Of a stretch of DNA of 64,000 nt, positions 13,162 to 26,859 are shown piece by piece; position 1 is the first letter of the stretch, and each line of letters starts with the position of its first letter. Under the pieces are notes generated by a model. That model was not told where the DNA came from. It ran no database searches and worked only from the letters and a program-made list of their open reading frames with translations. The stretch comes from Brevipalpus yothersi. Taxonomy: Eukaryota > Arthropoda > Arachnida > Trombidiformes > Tenuipalpidae. The translations under genes were made by a program, and so were the position numbers. Location: NCBI GenBank assembly GCA_003956705.1, contig QZCP01000043.1, positions 47,236-111,235 on the forward strand, given 5' to 3'.

Positions 13162-14455
13162 CTATCCATCTGTTTGGCTCCCTTTTACCCTGGAATTATC
13201 GATCGGAGTTCAGGAGAATACAAGCTATTCCCATTCACGCGCCTAATCATTCCAACCCAATAAAAGACTTACAATCATGAAAATCTGTGGAAATACTGTT
13301 CAAGGCAAATCATTTTACCCGCTCAAATCTGATGGAAGATTTTTGAGAAAATTTCGTGGAGTGAGAGAATAAAATCTGATTTTGAGTCTGAACTTTTCCT
13401 CTTTTCCAGCTCAAAACGGTGATGATATTAGTTCGATGATTCGACTCCATGAGTTGGAAGAACCCAACATATGGTACACACATAAGTTCAGTATGGAATT
13501 GAATGCACTCGAAAGGATTCAAAAATTCTGTCTCTTCCTATCACAATTGAATTGTCCAAGACATTGCCTTTAGGCACAATCTTGAGAGTGTAAATCGAAG
13601 CTCTTGCTTGAAAAAATTGGATAGAGAAATGTCTTTTGACCATTGTCCAGCTCCATTCCGTCGTGCTTTGCGAATGATCGTGCATTGTGCACTCAAAACG
13701 ATGGAATCTAGGTGAACATTCAATTGTGTGGAATTCAGAATAGAAGTAAAGAAGGAAAGAGAGAAAAAATAAATGATAGGCCAAAGTCAATTTGAATCCA
13801 CTAGAACTGTACTTTTTCTCAATATGAAAATCATTCACTTCTCTCTCTCTCTCTTTCTCTCTCTCTCTCCTCTTTCTCTCTCTCTTGTACCAAGATAATC
13901 ATTATCATATCTTCTCTTCTTTTTTTCCTATTCATTAATTCAGATTGCCTTCATCAACTCATTATCATCTCATTCGATCTGTCAAGTGTATTCGTGTTCC
14001 AGTGTATTAAAGCTCGCACAGTACAGGTAACTCTTCTACATTCTCATCGCCATGTAGCCTGAAAAAAATTCAAATCACTCCTTTCTTCTTTCTTTTCTCC
14101 TCTGTAAATCTTGAGCACATGCCTGATGATGATAATTATTAAGTGTTAAAACTTCCGGCAAACACACTAGACAACCGGCCGGTCTCATGCATCATGGACT
14201 GAAGCCATCATGTGTGTGTGTGTGTCATGATATGCACGATATGATATGCACGAGCAAAAAAATTAATGTTCTTCTTATGAAGCCATTTTCTTTTCTTATT
14301 TTTTCCTCTCTCTCTCTTTCGGTCTTTATTATTATCTTGATCTTGATACTGTTGAAGACGATTTATTAACTCATTCACCAATGTTCAATCACTTTGACGG
14401 CCATAACAGATCCAACAATCAGCCAACCGAAAATTGTTTGGCCATGATTTTTTTT

Positions 14456-14458
<3 letters not shown>

Positions 14459-14505
<47 letters not shown>
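14459..14505 (+). repeat. (CT)n microsatellite, about 47 bp
   Basis: Uninterrupted CT run preceded by a T9 homopolymer. Confidence 0.97.
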
Positions 14506-14506
<1 letters not shown>

Positions 14507-15190
14507 TTCTCTTCTTATGCTCCCCAAACTAATTTCGCAGAAATATATCATCATCAGCATCAGCATACCCGAATGTTGGTGGTATAGATTGCAAAAGACA
14601 CTATTCCCATCAAAATAGTGAACCTCATGAATCTGTGGCAAAAATACACACGCGTTAACACTTCCATCACCGATTGCACATGGGAACACATGGACCCTAG
14701 AGTCAGGCAACCTCACAGAAGAATATATATCAATAATCTAATCTATTAGAGAGCTATTCCAATCATCGTACGTGTTCGCATATGTGTACATACAGGTTTC
14801 TCATAGGTTTTTGAGAAATCAAGATGGAAGAAGATAAGAAAAATTCGGGTACCATGTCCATTGGAAGTGGAATGGAGAATCAACGAACCACTGAAAAGTG
14901 TGTGTATGTGCTTAAATGGATGATGAAAGAAGAGTCGATGGATTATCTTTCAAATATTCGCATGGAAGAGTGTATAAATTGTGCAAGATAGAAAGAGAGG
15001 ATCATGACCTGGGCTATGTGTAATTTTAACGATTGAAAATGAGTGTATATGAGATATATTAATATTGCTTGATTCATCATGATTACGAGCCATTTTTTTT
15101 TCGCTGATCTGTCATGAATTTTTTGGGTGCAGATTTTTTGTGGATAAAAGAATTATTTTGGCACCACATTTGAAACTGTGAAACTTTTCT

Positions 15191-15195
<5 letters not shown>

Positions 15196-15238
<43 letters not shown>
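15196..15238 (+). repeat. (CT)n microsatellite, first arm of a CT/GA pair
   Basis: About 43 bp of CT. Its complement, the GA tract at 15401-15450, begins 163 bp downstream. Confidence 0.97.
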
Positions 15239-15239
<1 letters not shown>

Positions 15240-15395
15240 CCATATAACATTATTGCTGTGTGCGGAAACGAATATGTATCTTATTCTATCAAATTCTTAT
15301 TTTTCATTCTCATCTCATTATTTGAGGTCATCAGTCTATTTCATATAAACATCAACAGCCTTTTCATCATCATGATTTTCATCATTCAAAATGAG

Positions 15396-15400
<5 letters not shown>

Positions 15401-15450
<50 letters not shown>
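15401..15450 (+). repeat. (GA)n microsatellite, second arm of a CT/GA pair
   Basis: About 50 bp of GA, complementary to the CT tract at 15196-15238. This is the tightest of the CT-then-GA pairs. Confidence 0.97.
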
Positions 15451-15452
<2 letters not shown>

Positions 15453-17984
15453 AATAGATGAATGCTTAAGAAAAGAAGTCAAATTATATGACTGTGATGA
15501 TGTACCACATATGATTCTCATCACATACAGTTATACAAAGTTACTCCCCAAAAAAAATTTTTTCTTACTTCTTGACGAAGATGGAAAGATGGGTGATGAT
15601 AATTATGAAATGCAAAATTATGGCCAATCCAGAGAATTGAGTGAGAGAGTATAAGATATGTCATGTGTAAGCAAAAATTTGAATGAGAGTTTCATTTGGT
15701 GAGTGTGTATTCTATTGGCAAAATGCCAGAAAAAGTTCCTTGGTAAGAATCGAAACCAAAACCGAATATACAGCCAAAACAATTTGCAAGTGTGTATACA
15801 TAACCGTGTTGGGTGGGAAAATGTTCATCTATTTGAGCGGGAAACAAGGAGCCGAAAGGTTTGAATGAATAAAAAGAAAAAAATTATGCCTAATCAAGTG
15901 AATTCTTCTAGAAGTCTATCAACATCTAGTCTTTCTTTCTCTCTCTCTTTCCAAAACTTTCAACTATTCACAGTTTTTTTCACCTCCTCATTATGATGAA
16001 TATTTATTTGTTGCCTCTTAGGTGTGGGCGTTAAAGAAGAAAAAATAATAAGAAGAGTAGCCGAAAAAAATATGATAAAAGAGTGTGAAAAATTCCTTTT
16101 CACAAATAATTAATTATATAGTGTATGAAGTATTTAATATAATCATTCACTTTATCCTGGAAAAGAATATATAGTATGTGGGAGTAGATAATTCTTCTTT
16201 GGCTTCTTTTCCTCTGCCGATAAAACTCATTCCTCTTCGGCTTCTCTTCTCTTCTTCCACCCAAAAAATATCAATGAGTTTGAGATCAATTTTTTGATTG
16301 GATAGACAGAACAATTATCATTTATTGTTGATTGACAGTTTTAACGGATCTAGGAAATAAAGAATGAGAATAGAGCGAAAAAGTCTCCGTGTATATATGT
16401 ATTTGATAATAACCATAGTGAATAAAAGCAAACTTGGCTTCATTCGTGTGATTATTGTACATTTTCTCTCGATTCTCTGTCTCCAATTTTTCTATCTTCT
16501 CTTTGTCATTTGTAACTTCGATCTCAGTTATATCATGCAAAGCATCAGACAATTCTGATAGTATATATATATAAATGAGAGAGAGAGAGAGAGAGGGAGA
16601 GAAAAAGGAAAAGTTCCGGGGTCAGATAAGTTCAGAAAATAAACAAAAAGAGGCTCTCCAAAGAAGCACGAGACATTGATATAGACAATTGATAAAAAAG
16701 AGAGAGAGAACCTCTGTGAATTACCTTTTTCTTTTCCTACTGTTTTCAGTTCATGGGGATCTCGTTCTGATGTTTTATCTCGTTCTGATGATTTGGCATC
16801 ATTCCGATTCTGATGAATTAGTGACTATACTATGAACAGTCACCATTGTTTTAGCTCTGGAAATATCCATATTTCTTTCTCCCTTTCGCTCTTTCTCTCT
16901 CTCATTCCCCCTTGTGAGAATTTTGCTCAAAAAACATTATCAAAAGCAATCAACATGAACTCAGAAAATTGATGATAATTTTCACTGATTCATTAAGTGA
17001 AGAAATATTATTGAGAATCATTCAATCCATTTCCTTTTCGAATTTCCAAAGTTTTCATTCTTCAACTCCTTATTTGATACTCAACTATTTTCTCTCTCTT
17101 TCTCTCAATCAATCAATCACTACTTTCAATGGTGGGAAAATAAGTAGAAAAGTATCAACAACATAGGAACAAATAGCTCAATGAAAAATTAACTCAATAA
17201 CAATCGAATACACATCTCATACATTCCCCATGTACAGGTAAATGGATGCATATCCGCATCAGGCATACCTTAGCAATAATACTCATTCGTTTTCGCTGTT
17301 CTCTCTCACACACATAGACACACACATACATATATACATTCTGTGCCTTATAATTACTTCATGAATGGCAATTTCTTGATGATAAGTCGATAATTTCGCG
17401 AAAACCAACACGAAGAGCCCCGTTAACTAGAGGTTTTACAAGATATATGTGCGCACCGAATTGACCTCACTTATACCCAGCCAAGCTCGCCTTGTTGCAC
17501 CAATCAAGCTTAGCCTCATTCAATGAATTATTGGTACAACCAAATGTATATACATACACACAGGCCACTTTTTACCATTCGGTGAGCCACTGATATCGCT
17601 AGTAGCAACTCGTTAAAATACACCTTGAAGCAAACGAGCGATGCTGGAGAAGAAAAAAAGAGAAAGCAAGAGAGAGAGAGAGAAGTGAATTTTTGAGCAC
17701 AAATCATCAACTCGATGGCTATAACCGTAATTAAAAGGTAACTATTCAGGCTTCATCTTCTTCATCTTCTCTTTCGTTCTTTCTCTTTTTATCCTCTCTC
17801 TTGCAGCCCATGTAATGCTCATGGCTGTTCACTGATTGTGTTTGCCGACTGTGAAAATTCATTTACTTCACCTTTAAAATCAACATGGATGAATTACGAA
17901 AGAAGTAGGAGAGAAAGAGCAAAAAAACCGCCACTTGGGATGCAAGATAGATTGAGAAACGAAATTTCTGTGTCCTCGGACGAA

Positions 17985-18022
<38 letters not shown>

Positions 18023-18777
18023 NNNNNNNNNNNNNNNNNNNNNNNNNNNNNNNNNNNNNNNNNNNNNNNNNNNNNNNNNNNNNNNNNNNNNNNNNNNNNN
18101 NNNNNNNNNNNNNNNNNNNNNNNNNNNNNNNNNNNNNNNNNNNNNNNNNNNNNNNNNNNNNNNNNNNNNNNNNNNNNNNNNNNNNNNNNNNNNNNNNNNN
18201 NNNNNNNNNNNNNNNNNNNNNNNNNNNNNNNNNNNNNNNNNNNNNNNNNNNNNNNNNNNNNNNNNNNNNNNNNNNNNNNNNNNNNNNNNNNNNNNNNNNN
18301 NNNNNNNNNNNNNNNNNNNNNNNNNNNNNNNNNNNNNNNNNNNNNNNNNNNNNNNNNNNNNNNNNNNNNNNNNNNNNNNNNNNNNNNNNNNNNNNNNNNN
18401 NNNNNNNNNNNNNNNNNNNNNNNNNNNNNNNNNNNNNNNNNNNNNNNNNNNNNNNNNNNNNNNNNNNNNNNNNNNNNNNNNNNNNNNNNNNNNNNNNNNN
18501 NNNNNNNNNNNNNNNNNNNNNNNNNNNNNNNNNNNNNNNNNNNNNNNNNNNNNNNNNNNNNNNNNNNNNNNNNNNNNNNNNNNNNNNNNNNNNNNNNNNN
18601 NNNNNNNNNNNNNNNNNNNNNNNNNNNNNNNNNNNNNNNNNNNNNNNNNNNNNNNNNNNNNNNNNNNNNNNNNNNNNNNNNNNNNNNNNNNNNNNNNNNN
18701 NNNNNNNNNNNNNNNNNNNNNNNNNNNNNNNNNNNNNNNNNNNNNNNNNNNNNNNNNNNNNNNNNNNNNNNNNNNNN
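18023..18777. other. Assembly gap (755 N) inside a CT tract
   Basis: Run of N flanked by CT repeats on both sides (about 17990-18022 and 18778-18840, the latter interrupted). Both flanks have the same orientation, as expected if the gap is one long unresolved CT tract or contains a short unique insert between two tracts. Confidence 0.98.
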
Positions 18778-18808
<31 letters not shown>

Positions 18809-19502
18809 GCTTTCTCTCTCTTTCTCTCTCTTTCTCTCTTGTATTGAGGCATAGCTTCGTCTCGTACCAGCAGTAACAGCAACGAAAAATTCAAGGTTTA
18901 ATGCATAAGCGTTGAATTGATGAGAGAATGTCAACGAACTACCTTGAGAAAAGCATGTAAGTGAGTGAGTGTTGGAAAAATTGTGATGTTAAAAAATATA
19001 CGAACTGTATTTAGGCGAACAGAGAGGAATGAAGAGAGAGAGAGAGAGAGCAACATCCCTCACATATTCGAAGGATTCAAAGGAGTGAGAAGGCAGAAAT
19101 CACATCGAGAAAATTTTGTGTCTCAACACCACCGACACATCGGCAAGTCCTTCGTACCACTATGACTATGTGATGTGTCCTCCAATAAATTGGTTGAAGA
19201 TGAGACCGCGTGATATGAAAACCCAAAAAGAAGAGGAGAAACAGAGACATCCTCTTTCTCTTTCTCCCAGATCTCCCAAAAGAGAGAGAAAGAGAGGATG
19301 TGATGCGAATTGAGAGGAGAGAGAATTTCTCTCTCAGCATCACAACATATCCATATCAAGTATCTTCTCTCTTTCACTCTCTCCACTCTAGCCTCTCATA
19401 TCCATTGTAAGATCTATCATGAGACGATGATGTCTGCCTGTTCAGCATTATCGGGTCAATATTGGAATCAAAGTTTGCCCATGTAATTTTAAGCTGAACA
19501 TA

Positions 19503-19545
<43 letters not shown>

Positions 19546-20527
19546 ACTCTTCTCTAAACTTATGCAGCCTCACGAATATCTGTCTGTTCTGTTTCCCTCG
19601 CCTGCTCACATGGGCTTGCTCACTTTTTGATGGAGAAAAATTCCAAGCATAAAAAAGAACGTTTATATTATATTAGGTTCCAGTTCGTCAGTCCGTTAGC
19701 TGACGATAACCCATTAGTCATTGGCAGCTAGTTGAAAAGTGAACGATATCATGCTCATAGCATTGAGAACGATCGCCATTAACCTCTCTCTCTCTCTAAT
19801 TTTCAGCATCCAGGATCCGAGGGAGTGATAATCGAAAGACAAAGAAGTGATGAGAGAAAGAAAGAGAGAGAAAAGTGAAATTATTATATGCTTCACAAGA
19901 AAGGTTGATGATTGTGAATGATTGTGAGCACTTGTATTGCAGCACTTTTCCATGGAGAGAGAATATGTACGTATAGTGAGAGCTATAATGAAAGTACATG
20001 TACCAGCATCAGCAGCAGAAGTTCCAGCTTTTCGAGTGAAGGCCGTTCATCGACGAATCGATTGAAGGCCTTGAAACTTTTTTGCCCGCCAAAATCATTG
20101 CCAATGATTTCTCTGAGCCTTAAAAAAGTTTTCCCCTTCTCACAGGAGCTGATGTTCACTTACACACATCATCATCATCAGTGTGGATGTTGGGTTTGGG
20201 AGGAAAAAAATTAAAAATCAGAGCCACACATGGAAGCTGATGATGGAATCTTTGTTGAAGCCTTAAAGGCTAGGAGGAGCGAGAAGCGAAAAAAGCGGGC
20301 CAGAAATATATATATAAGCCAGTGAGATTGATGGAAAGAAAAGAAGAAAAAGAAAAATTTATTAATAATCACTATTATTTTAGTCTTAAATTGGAGAAAG
20401 AATTGGTAATCACACTGTATGCGAATGTATTTTTGGTGATTTAATATTTAATTTAATTTTTTATTTTTCATTTCAATGAGCAATTGCATTTGAATGATGC
20501 ACTTTTGCCATTGAATGGATCAAATGA

Positions 20528-20529
<2 letters not shown>

Positions 20530-20592
<63 letters not shown>
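20530..20592 (+). repeat. (GA)n microsatellite, about 63 bp
   Basis: Solitary uninterrupted GA run. Confidence 0.97.
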
Positions 20593-20595
<3 letters not shown>

Positions 20596-21260
20596 GAAAA
20601 TTGAACGAAAATGAAGTGGCCCAGGAGCGAGAAGCGAATCGAGATACCTGGTTACGTTCAATAAAATAAATGAACGCTTTTCTGGGTCCAAAGAGTAAGG
20701 CCAAAATGATCGTTAAAAAAAAGGTTTAAAAGGCTATCGAGATGGCAAAAGGATATATGAGTCCAACACACACCAGTATGTACATTCCGCTTTTTTTTCT
20801 TCCTCTTTTTCTCATCATTCTAAAGTATCTATACTATTACTACAGCAATATGTATGTACACTCAAGCTGAATTTTACGGGGTCCGAAAAAGAGCGTGCCA
20901 CATGGATGGATGGAGATGAGGGAGGAGAGAGAGAAAGAAAACGATGATAAAAAAACAGAAGGTGAATTCGATGACAGTGGGTGGTGATTGCTGGATGTGG
21001 GGCTCTGAATGATGATGGTTGATGAAGTTCCTCGAAAAAGTTGTCCCAGCCTCGAAGCTGGATGAGAGATGCACACACAAAGTATCGCTTGTCGAGGATG
21101 TGTCCTCGATGTGTTCAGAGTCACAGAGCAGATGGACACTGTGATGCGGTCTCTTGTTTCACACCATTTTTTTTTGTTCTCCTATTTAATATTCATGAGG
21201 TAGTGAGGTAGTGAGAAAAAAAAGGTAATTATATGAGCAATAAATGAAGTCAAAAATCAA

Positions 21261-21262
<2 letters not shown>

Positions 21263-21293
<31 letters not shown>
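21263..21293 (+). repeat. (GT)n microsatellite
   Basis: About 31 bp of GT, one of only a few non-GA/CT dinucleotide tracts in the window (others are CA at 40553 and GT at about 41874). Confidence 0.96.
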
Positions 21294-21295
<2 letters not shown>

Positions 21296-21776
21296 GATGA
21301 GAGTGAAAAAAAGAGAGACAGTGATTCAAATTATTAGCATGTTTCTCATTTGCATGTTCGATTTAACCATTCTCTAACCTTCATCAGTCTTCACACAATT
21401 CAGTGATTTAAATTAACTGTGGGGTGAGATGTAATTTTTTATCCGCTTTTTTTCTCTCTCTCTTTCCCACAAACTCACTAACTCATTGACTTATTGACTT
21501 ACTCACAGACTTTTTCTGTTGGAGAGATGGATGATCATCATTGAGAATATATATTCAACTTGTTGCACATATCTCGCCTCAACCACTATCAACTCATGGG
21601 AATTTAGGATTTGAGAAGAGGAAATAGAATGGATATATATATATTTCGTAATCATGATGATGATGATGATAACAATAATAAAGCAATAAATTCCATTTGA
21701 ATTTAGTATCAACTCATGTTGACAATCAATCGTTTCCCATAAGCATGTACATGTCTGTAAAATGGAACAGATAATC

Positions 21777-21777
<1 letters not shown>

Positions 21778-21844
<67 letters not shown>
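21778..21844 (+). repeat. (CT)n microsatellite, about 67 bp
   Basis: Uninterrupted CT run directly followed by TTTTGCTCTCAG, which would make an ideal polypyrimidine tract plus splice acceptor. The short frame after it (about 21858-21947) has no other support. Confidence 0.97.
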
Positions 21845-21846
<2 letters not shown>

Positions 21847-22864
21847 TTTGCTCTCAGTTGCTCAATGAGCATCAGCTTCCTCTTATGGCTATGAGAAATA
21901 ATATTCTCCGGAACTTTGTGTGTACGGTACATCATTTTCAATCATGATGTTTCAGGATGTTGAATGATAAAAGTATGAAAAAGTTTTCTCCTATGCCTCA
22001 TCTCGCTACTTTTCGCATGGTTTGTCAATGATTTCGATCTTTTCCGGTCATCTAAGGATCTCGAATACTTTTCATTGTTTCCTTTTGTATGTGGGTATGT
22101 GTGGTATATCGAGGCACGTTTATCTTCATCTTTTCTCATCGATTCTGAGAAATTCCATGAGGAAGAGGATGAGGGAAGAAAAAAGTGGGCAAAGATGTAG
22201 GGAGAGAGCTCAAAGAGAAATAGAGAGAGAAGGAAGAAGAAATATCTGTCATCAAACTCGGAAACAGAATATTCCGCAGGATATGAGATATACTTTCGAA
22301 ATGCTCCAATTGATGAATGAAAAGTGATGAGGTGAGGAGAGAGAAAGAGGCGAAAAGTTGAACAAAATAGAAGTGATTGGAAGTTGATTTTTATGACATG
22401 TCTTCAAAAAAAATTTTTGGACTATTTTTTTCACTTCTTGAGCCATCATCAGTTATCTGTTTAGCTAGTAATTTATTCTTTATTGGAGAAAAATCGAGAG
22501 GAAAAACTTGGTTTTTCTTGTTCAATTTATCAATACCATTGATGGAGAGTGAAAAAGAAAGAGAGAGAAATTATTCACAATAAAAACTGAAAATTCTATT
22601 CCTCATCCATACATGAGTTCAGAATGGTTGTAAAAGTAATTCATTTAACTACTCTGACTTCCACATGTTAACAGTACTTGACTGCTGATTGGATAACAGT
22701 TTTATCATTCATCCCCCCAAAATGAGTAGTAATAGTAGTTAGTAGTAGAAATATTGTGAGAAATGTTTAGGAACCATATTTTTTACTCCTCAATGGCCTG
22801 GCAATCCATTATTATCTAGACAAATATCATTTCCAAAAACGTTGCATGACTAGTGTTGATGAAT

Positions 22865-22867
<3 letters not shown>

Positions 22868-22909
<42 letters not shown>
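22868..22909 (+). repeat. (CT)n microsatellite
   Basis: About 42 bp of CT grading into TTTC-interrupted pyrimidine sequence. Confidence 0.96.
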
Positions 22910-22918
<9 letters not shown>

Positions 22919-24099
22919 GCTCTTTCTCTGTTTCTTTCTTTTTCTCTTCATAATAAGTACAGAGGTTCTGAGAGGAGGCTATTTCTTCTTATGTTTTGCC
23001 TCTGTAATTTAGCAAAGATGGGCCTAAAAAGGACGATAGTATGACAATGATGATGATAATCACCCATAGGATGTGGAAGGTGGGTCAAAAAGAGGAATTT
23101 ATCTCGATGATTAGGGTCCCGTAAGTAGCTCGGTGTAGACAAACAAATTATCAGTTGAGAATGAGCTGAGAAGAAGTAGCTTCCAAGTACCTTTCACAGT
23201 TATTAACTTGACTTCAATAATGTATCTGTTTTTTTTTTCGGTATCATCACATACTATTCTCCAGATTCGCCAGATTTTTGGCGGCAAGAGAGATGGAGAG
23301 TGAAAAAAAAGTATCATATTCTTAATTCCGGTCATAAAATCAGTATCCGTTTCGAGTGATTCCAACATCGTCAGGCAATTATCGTCACAATATAGTTTTT
23401 GAAAAATTCTTTACACCATTGAACCTACTTTCTCTCCCTATTACTTTCGCTTGCTAACTAGTGACGTCTCTTTGAGAATGAATTCATGTTAATATATATA
23501 CACCTATGGTGTCCATTATCATCATGAAATCATTTTGGATGCAGAAAAAATTGTGTCTCCAAGAGAGGTGATAAAAAAAATTTTTGCCCAATTTGATACA
23601 CTGGGACAGTAGATCAAGTCTGGTGTGTGGCAAGAGAGCGAATCAGGGAGCCAAAAATGACGATCTTTGATTGCGAATGGAGAGAAGGATAGAAAAAAAA
23701 AGTGATAAACAGGAATAGTTCATCTGGAAAAATCAAGTCTCAATATATTTTACCATAGAAAATTGATGGTGAAAAGTAAGAGATAGTCTCGCACACATAC
23801 ACTTACGACGATTGACTGTACACACATATACACACTTACACTATCATCAAGATCTACTCTCTCGATCATCATAATTATCCTCTTCATCAGCGTGTACAGT
23901 AGTACAATAAACGTGTCTGAAGCTCAAGGGACCGGTGATGCTCACTGCTCACCACAAGATTTCCAGAGTTCTGGTGTAATATATACATTCTTCATGAGGA
24001 TGTGGTTGCACAAGAAACCATGTAGCATTGATTTTTGCAAACATTGATACTTTGCTTGAGGAGCCAGAGAAAGAATCTGGAAAAGAGAGGAGAATGAAG

Positions 24100-24103
<4 letters not shown>

Positions 24104-24137
<34 letters not shown>
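24104..24137 (+). repeat. (CT)n microsatellite, first arm of a CT/GA pair
   Basis: About 34 bp of CT. The complementary GA tract begins 217 bp downstream at 24354. Confidence 0.95.
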
Positions 24138-24145
<8 letters not shown>

Positions 24146-24350
24146 TCTTTATATCTGCTTCTTGAACACATGGAGAAGGCGGATAGAAAGAATAAGGACC
24201 CGAAAAGAAGAAGTGTATGAATAAGTGAAAAGAGGATGAGAGAGAGAGAAAGTTTTCCACCCACAAAACTGAAATATTGAACTAAGAGGATTTTTTCATT
24301 CTTCTCATCTTCTATTTGTGTGTCCCGTTTCACACTTGAACGAAAATCGG

Positions 24351-24353
<3 letters not shown>

Positions 24354-24387
<34 letters not shown>
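24354..24387 (+). repeat. (GA)n microsatellite, second arm of a CT/GA pair
   Basis: About 34 bp of GA, the same length as its CT partner at 24104-24137. Confidence 0.95.
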
Positions 24388-24392
<5 letters not shown>

Positions 24393-25392
24393 TACAAAAG
24401 TTCAGAGAATTCTTATTTTGACTGGGAAATTTTCACTTCACCCCTCACCAATCAGACTATTGAGTCTATCTCGCTCTCTTTCTTTCATCCCAGGCAAAAT
24501 TCTTGGTATGTACGCGACCTCTAATTTTTACTCATATAACAAACAACACTTAATCTGTTACATCAATATTCTGGCCATGAGAGAGAAAACTGTTTCCCCA
24601 AACGCCCACAGAGACATGATTGTATTTGAGACAATTTGGAGAGCCTGTGTGATAGTGTATGTGTGTATGTCTAAAAATGGAATGTTATTGAATATTGTTG
24701 CAGCTTCCTTCACTCATTGGATTGGCGCGAAATGAATCACTGGCTGGGCTCAGTCTGGTTGATCTATCGCACACAGTCTACTTTTTTTTCCTCTATCCAT
24801 CAACAATGTCCCTGGAAATACCTTTTCCTTTTTCAACCTCTCTCTCTCTGTCTATGTAATAATTAGGGTGCAATAAATTGATCTCATGTGCTGTTCACTT
24901 GATTATTATTTGAATCTTTATTGATGCCATAATAGAAGTAAATAAGGGGACTCATAAATACCAGAAAATGGTTACTTTCTCTTCCTTTTTGACATCCGCA
25001 CGGTACAAACTTTTCACATAGAAGCAAGAATCGTTTTAGCATGTGAAGAAAAAAAATCTCGAAAAAACATTACAAATCGATTTGTTTCAAATTTTCATTG
25101 ATCTTGATTACCAATTAGTATTGAGGGAATATTGACTGAATATCTTTACGATTTGGAGATGTTGATTATTTTTGGAAGATTTTTTTTCTCTCTCTCCTAA
25201 CTATTGGGCTTCTTCTGCCGGGTACTTTAAAGCCTACGTAAATTTGAAAAATGATTCCACGTTTGTCACTTTTTTGTACTAGAATAGAATAATTTTCCCG
25301 CTTTTTCTCTCCATCAGTAACTTTTTGATCATCAATCAATGAATAGTACTACAAGAAAATATATGTGTCCCACTATTTTTGCCCAGACTTTT

Positions 25393-25396
<4 letters not shown>

Positions 25397-25436
<40 letters not shown>
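25397..25436 (+). repeat. (CT)n microsatellite
   Basis: About 40 bp of uninterrupted CT. Confidence 0.96.
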
Positions 25437-25440
<4 letters not shown>

Positions 25441-26789
25441 TTCTCTTTTTTCAATGATCACCTCCATCTTATGCTGTGAGCACATGTAAAAACTTTCTCA
25501 TGATAACTTTGTAATGAATTAGCAGCATCATCAACAAATGTATACTGTATACTAGAAAAAGGGGGAAAATGAAGAGAAAAGAGAAAAAATACACATATTT
25601 CATCGGTTTTCACTCTCAGATCATGCTCATGATATCGCTGTACAAGTGTGACTATGTTTTCCTTTTTTTCCAAGATAAATCTGATAAATTCGTGTGACTT
25701 ACCAAAATATCGGTAAAAAAAGAGAGAGAGAGAGATCTCTCTTCAACCAGCTATCAAATCACATGGCCAGATGATGGTAAACCGTTACCTTGAATTCTTC
25801 GCCAGAGTGTTAACAGCAGTGGTAGGGTAAAGCTGATTGAGCAATGACGAAGTTTCCACCAAATGAGAGACTCAATCCATCTGTAGGAGTGGTTTAAATG
25901 GTGGTTAGAGAAGAAAAAAAACGAGATTAATCCCAAGATCAAGCTATATATTCACCATTCTTCTATTTTATTTTATATTGGACAAATCATCATTGAGAAT
26001 AATATTCCATCACTTTTTGGAGGGGGGAGAGGAAGAGAGATAACTTGATGCGTGCACATATTGATATTCTTAGCGCGTATATTCTGTGCACTCAACTGAA
26101 TCAAGTGCATAATTAAAGCTCAATCTTGATGATAAAGATGATTGAAATCAATGAGTTTGACAATATATTGGCACACACAGCACACACAAATTTAGTATCA
26201 GTGTGCCCCTCATGGTGGACAGTAAATCAATATTTAATGAGTGCAATGATTTTTCCTCTCTCTCCCTCTCTCTCTCTTCCTCTGTCTTCCCTAATCAAAT
26301 TAAGTAGTGGTAGTTGTACAAGGAGACAGAGTAGAATAGTTCTCATTGATGATCCTCATGGGCTTACTATTTGAGGTAATAACATTGACTTGTGAGTCTG
26401 AGAAAGAGAGAGAGAGAATCACTTAATAAGAAGATGAAACGAGCTTGAAAGTAAGCCCTTGAGAGTGTCTAAATTTTTCTACTCAATCGTCATAATTTAT
26501 CGAAAAAAATTTAGATGAATATTTCAGTGTCAAAGATGGTTAGATGGTATTCTCGAAATATACTACGTTTTTCTTTCCTGCGTAGAAAAAGAAGATATAG
26601 TTACATGTAATCGTGGATAAGAATAGCATCCAACCTTAAAGCCTTTGAGCGATGTTCTCTCTCACCCTTTTCAAAGTGTGTATTTTTTTCAAGGTATTTC
26701 ATTTCGATGGCACCTCAAACACTCACATGTATGTAGTAATATTGGTTACATTGATCTATCTTTCATCTTCCTCCATCATTTACGAGTGA

Positions 26790-26791
<2 letters not shown>

Positions 26792-26849
<58 letters not shown>
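26792..26849 (+). repeat. (CT)n microsatellite, about 58 bp
   Basis: Uninterrupted CT, then one TTTC interruption and further CT. Confidence 0.97.

Positions 26850-26859
<10 letters not shown>

Larger units (their letters stand above)
11665..18022. other. Intergenic DNA, microsatellite-rich, no supported gene
   Basis: AT-rich sequence carrying the tracts listed separately. Two places look slightly coding. A possible plus-strand exon begins after the acceptor at 13408-13409. A minus-strand frame at about 16450-16552 would encode a Glu/Lys-rich segment. Neither has a convincing partner exon. Short direct repeats occur at 14230-14255 and 16759-16793. Confidence 0.55.

Noticed and set aside
17838..18934. 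Long reading frames of more than 330 codons across 17.8-18.9 kb
   Set aside because: They exist only because the 755 N are translated as unknown residues between dinucleotide-coded Ser-Leu or Arg-Glu runs.
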